Below, in pieces: positions 63,550 to 64,000 of a DNA stretch of 64,000 nucleotides. A program made the position numbers and the translations under genes. The stretch spans positions 180,876-244,875 of the forward strand of contig NZ_JAAQOM010000014.1 in NCBI RefSeq assembly GCF_011682055.1. The letters run 5' to 3'. A model generated the notes under the pieces. That model worked only from the letters and a program-made list of their open reading frames with translations, was not told the origin of the DNA and did no database searches. Each line of letters starts with the position of its first letter. Position 1 is the first letter of the stretch. This DNA is from Telluria antibiotica (GTDB lineage Bacteria; Pseudomonadota; Gammaproteobacteria; Burkholderiales; Burkholderiaceae_D).

Positions 63550-63647
63550 TAAGTAGGCGATCAATATTGTTCGAAGGCTGGTCATTTGGCCTGCTGCGGA
63601 TTCCACGGACACCAAGTTAAGGTGGAGAATGGAATCAGAAAGAATCA

Positions 63648-63866
63648 ATGACAGCAACAAGACCATTTAATTGCGAGTTCAAGCTTGCGGTGTTGGTTGA
63701 GGAGCGAGGCGTCCCGGTGCGCCAGGCGGCTGAATCGCTACAAGTATGGCGGCGAACATCTATCGCAACGACGGGCGTCCAGCGTAGGAGTAATTCAGTA
63801 GGGGCTGCGTACGGCTTTGTTGCATTTTTTTGCAATATCTCGGATTGTCGGCTTGCGAGCCAGTAA
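63648..63866 (+). pseudogene. IS3-family OrfA fragment
   Basis: The frame starts MTATRPFNCEFKLAVLVEERGVPVRQAAESLQV, which matches the N-terminal helix-turn-helix of IS3-family OrfA proteins. After about residue 37 the sequence loses similarity, so the gene is broken. The stretch 63550-63647 shows only the likely left end of this element. Confidence 0.55.
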
Positions 63867-63873
63867 GTTGTAG

Positions 63874-64000
63874 GAGCCTGTCAGATTTTCTGTGTGGAAC
63901 GGGGTCATGAAATAATCCGGAAAGGACTGTTCCATGACCGAAATAATGACCACGAAGAAGCCCAAGAAACAGAAAGCACCATACCCGTTCCCGGTCGAGC
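63874..64000 (+). mobile_element. Left end of an IS256-like insertion sequence
   Basis: GAGCCTGTCAGATTTTCTGTG at 63874 onward has the look of an IS256-family terminal inverted repeat, and a transposase-like start follows at 63934. The element runs out of the window; the right end is not seen. Confidence 0.6.
63934..64000 (+). CDS. IS256-family transposase, N-terminus (cut by window end)
   Basis: An ATG at 63934 with an AAAGGA ribosome site begins MTEIMTTKKPKKQKAPYPFP, like the N-termini of IS256-type transposases. Only 22 codons lie in the window, so the assignment is tentative. Confidence 0.5.
   Translation, partial: MTEIMTTKKPKKQKAPYPFPVE

Overview
The window is a GC-rich chromosomal segment of a Gram-negative bacterium, most likely a betaproteobacterium of the Oxalobacteraceae/Massilia type. 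This is inferred from codon and GC character, three TonB-dependent receptors, a GTP-type PEP carboxykinase, secreted S8 proteases, an H-NS-family protein, LexA boxes of the CTGT-N8-ACAG form, and several secreted polysaccharide-degrading enzymes. No database search was possible. Family names rest on motifs read from the translations.

Left part (1-28.5 kb): an orphan TonB-dependent receptor; a minus-strand signalling operon (LuxR-GAF regulator, CHASE3 histidine kinase with a degenerate receiver, single-domain receiver); a small secreted SnoaL-like protein; two tandem S8 serine proteases with different C-terminal domains; SOS-controlled dinB; rdgC facing catalase; a short asparaginase-like protein; a hypothetical protein; a trimeric autotransporter with a 42-bp repeat stalk; an AraC-type response regulator overlapping its 7TM histidine kinase; a D-2-hydroxyacid dehydrogenase; pckG; a PAP2-type phosphatase lipoprotein; and a GH39 glycosidase.

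Middle part (28.6-40.2 kb): a divergent cluster of YfcC-type permease, AstE/AspA-like zinc hydrolase, RpiR regulator, TonB-dependent receptor and secreted cyanophycinase looks like a locus for use of cyanophycin or its dipeptides. Then come uvrA and ssb, divergent, with a LexA box on the uvrA side. A REP-like inverted repeat exactly fills the gap between cyanophycinase and uvrA and supplies both stop codons. A second copy sits between rdgC and katA.

Right part (40.2-64 kb): a patchwork with an ISL3 transposase remnant leads into a beta-glucan utilisation regulon. It holds a GH5 lipoprotein with carbohydrate-binding domains (minus strand), an H-NS-like protein, a flavin-dependent halogenase, a LacI regulator, then a long plus-strand run: TonB receptor, second halogenase, GH3, glucokinase, sugar MFS transporter, second GH3, sugar-binding protein and two ABC permeases. 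A recurring palindrome (core TGGAATCGATTCCA or TGGAATGCATTCCA) follows promoter-like sequences at a fixed distance upstream of GH5, of a broken gene, of halogenase 1, and three times upstream of the receptor. This defines a probable LacI regulon by sequence alone. The inferred flow is: GH5 cuts glucan outside, the receptor imports oligosaccharides, GH3 enzymes release glucose, MFS/ABC systems carry sugars inward and glucokinase phosphorylates. The role of the twin halogenases is unexplained. The operon ends at insertion-sequence debris (IS3 OrfA fragment and the left end of an IS256-like element), and no ABC ATPase gene is seen.
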